Assembly: GCF_946479755.1 (NCBI RefSeq)
Contig: NZ_CAMLHC010000018.1
Coordinates: 102,789-166,788 of the forward strand
DNA from: an uncultured Chitinophaga sp.
Lineage (GTDB): Bacteria > Bacteroidota > Bacteroidia > Chitinophagales > Chitinophagaceae
Direction of reading: 5' to 3'
DNA: 64,000 nucleotides
The notes beneath the pieces were generated by a model. It had not been told where the DNA came from and searched no databases. It saw only the letters and a list, made by a program, of their open reading frames with translations. The position numbers and the translations under genes are program-made. Shown in pieces: positions 63,077 to 64,000 of the stretch (positions are counted from its first letter, which is position 1; the number at the start of each line of letters is the position of its first letter).

Positions 63077-63772
63077 ATGAGTATGACACCAGGAATCATG
63101 TTTGTTTCGCTGATTTTTGTGGGGATCAGCTTTCTTGTCAGTTATGTATTAAAGAGTAAGTTCCGGGCCTACAGTGAGGTGCCGACCTCATCCGGACTTA
63201 CAGGCAAGCAGATCGCGGAGAAAATGTTGAGGGACAACAACATTTATGATGTCCAGGTACTGTCTGTAGACGGATTTTTATCGGACCACTATAATCCGGC
63301 GAACAAGACGGTCAACCTCAGTCCCGACGTATATGCCGGGGCCAATGTGGCGGCGGCGGCCGTAGCGGCGCACGAATGCGGTCACGCGGTGCAGCATGCG
63401 GCGGCTTACCCCTGGCTGGGCCTTCGTTCCCGGCTGGTGCCGGCGGTGCAGTTCAGCGCCACGCTGGTACAGTGGGTGCTGCTGGGCGGCATCCTGCTGA
63501 TCAATGTATTTCCACAGCTGTTGCTGGCGGGTATTGTCCTTTTTGGTATTACCACCATCTTCTCACTGATTACGCTCCCCGTGGAGTTTGACGCTTCCCG
63601 CCGTGCGCTGGCATGGCTGGACCGCAGCCAGGTGATGCGCCCGCAGGAGCATGATAAGGCTAAAAATGCGCTTTGGTGGGCAGCTATGACCTATGTGGTA
63701 GCGGCGCTGGCTTCTCTGGCCACCCTCTTCCAGTATATTTTATTATATATGGGCGCCCGGGACCGGCGATAA
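63077..63772 (+). CDS. Membrane zinc metallopeptidase, YugP family
   Basis: 231 residues. Helices at the N-terminus (about 5-25) and around 120-160 and 195-225. The zinc-protease motif HECGHAVQHA is near residue 99, preceded by YNPANKTVNLSPDVY. YugP-type peptidases are integral membrane proteins of unknown substrate, distributed across bacteria. A start at 63083 is an alternative. A terminator follows at 63797-63823. Confidence 0.9.
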   Translation: MSMTPGIMFVSLIFVGISFLVSYVLKSKFRAYSEVPTSSGLTGKQIAEKMLRDNNIYDVQVLSVDGFLSDHYNPANKTVNLSPDVYAGANVAAAAVAAHECGHAVQHAAAYPWLGLRSRLVPAVQFSATLVQWVLLGGILLINVFPQLLLAGIVLFGITTIFSLITLPVEFDASRRALAWLDRSQVMRPQEHDKAKNALWWAAMTYVVAALASLATLFQYILLYMGARDRR

Positions 63773-63796
63773 CCGTACTGAGCTGAAATTTATGAG

Positions 63797-63823
63797 GGGC
63801 TTTCCGGAAGGGAAGCCCTTTTT
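63797..63823 (+). terminator. Intrinsic terminator of the YugP-type gene
   Basis: 9-bp stem with one wobble (63797-63805 with 63810-63818), 4-base loop and five T residues. Confidence 0.85.
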
Positions 63824-63854
63824 GCTTCTCCCCGGTTCCCCAAAAGCGCTGCAG

Positions 63855-64000
63855 CCAATTACTCCATCCGACTGACTGCCAACCCGACCATCCGATCAAA
63901 CGCGCTACTGCCCAACTACTCCATCCAACTGTCTGCGCTAAACTGGACCATCCGATCAAACGCGCTACTGCCCAACTACTCCATCCAACTGTCTGCGCTA
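63855..64000. repeat. 60-bp tandem repeat array running off the window edge
   Basis: The last 60-base unit (63886-63945) recurs exactly from 63946 to the end of the window, and a diverged unit lies before it (about 63855-63885). Each unit divides into two related halves sharing CCATCC and GCGCTA. On the minus strand the array stays open and encodes imperfect repeats of about 10 residues built on GWSS, in a frame ending at 63684; coding status is unproven. Confidence 0.8.

Overview
The window looks like chromosomal DNA of a Bacteroidota bacterium, most likely a Chitinophagaceae member close to Chitinophaga. Supporting evidence: a SusC/SusD pair, a type IX secretion C-terminal sorting domain, an S46 dipeptidyl-peptidase, several PorT-like outer-membrane barrels, a type B (diheme) succinate dehydrogenase, repeated upstream TAnnTTTG boxes (the Bacteroidota -7 promoter element) and few Shine-Dalgarno sites. 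No rRNA, tRNA or CRISPR array was recognised.

Layout. 1-5.6 kb: the end of a serine hydrolase, a small secreted protein, heme A synthase, a membrane-anchored patatin-like lipase and a secreted alpha/beta hydrolase. 5.8-13.1 kb: housekeeping genes typA, recA, a PAP2-like membrane protein, rpoN (sigma-54), rnhB and a coiled-coil lipoprotein. 13.4-21.7 kb: a DPP7-type peptidase, then a tight porin / dicarboxylate transporter / sdhCAB operon that probably imports and oxidises C4-dicarboxylates. 21.9-28.6 kb: an IPT/TIG lipoprotein, a duplicated SGNH hydrolase carrying a T9SS tail, a META-domain protein, a SIR2-like protein co-oriented with an AlkB dioxygenase and a 3-methyladenine glycosylase (DNA-alkylation repair), and a glutaminyl cyclase. 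28.6-35.8 kb (minus strand): cysS, two EEP nucleases, a probable pseudo-rhomboid, an apparently active rhomboid and rlmD. 35.9-44.5 kb: a TlpA-like protein, three PorT-like barrels, metF, lptB, a GH3-family protein and fabG. 44.55-45.95 kb: a complete IS3-family insertion sequence with a 3-bp target duplication, inserted at the stop codon of susD. 45.9-55 kb: susD, susC, a divergent GH123-N/DUF6067 glycosidase and an SMP-30-like lactonase, together resembling a small polysaccharide-utilisation locus. 55-64 kb: a nucleoid-associated protein, holB-ricT, a lipoprotein, a glutathione peroxidase, comF, radA, a YugP-type membrane protease and the start of a 60-bp tandem repeat at the right edge.

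Most of the window is ordinary core genome. The points most worth a second look are the AlkB/SIR2 gene pair, the paired active and inactive rhomboids, the tandem SGNH protein whose first domain has lost catalytic residues, a promoter-plus-terminator intergenic transcript candidate near 39.9 kb, the IS insertion that separates susD from its probable terminator, large palindromes at 50.8 and 54.0 kb, and the 60-bp repeat array at the edge.
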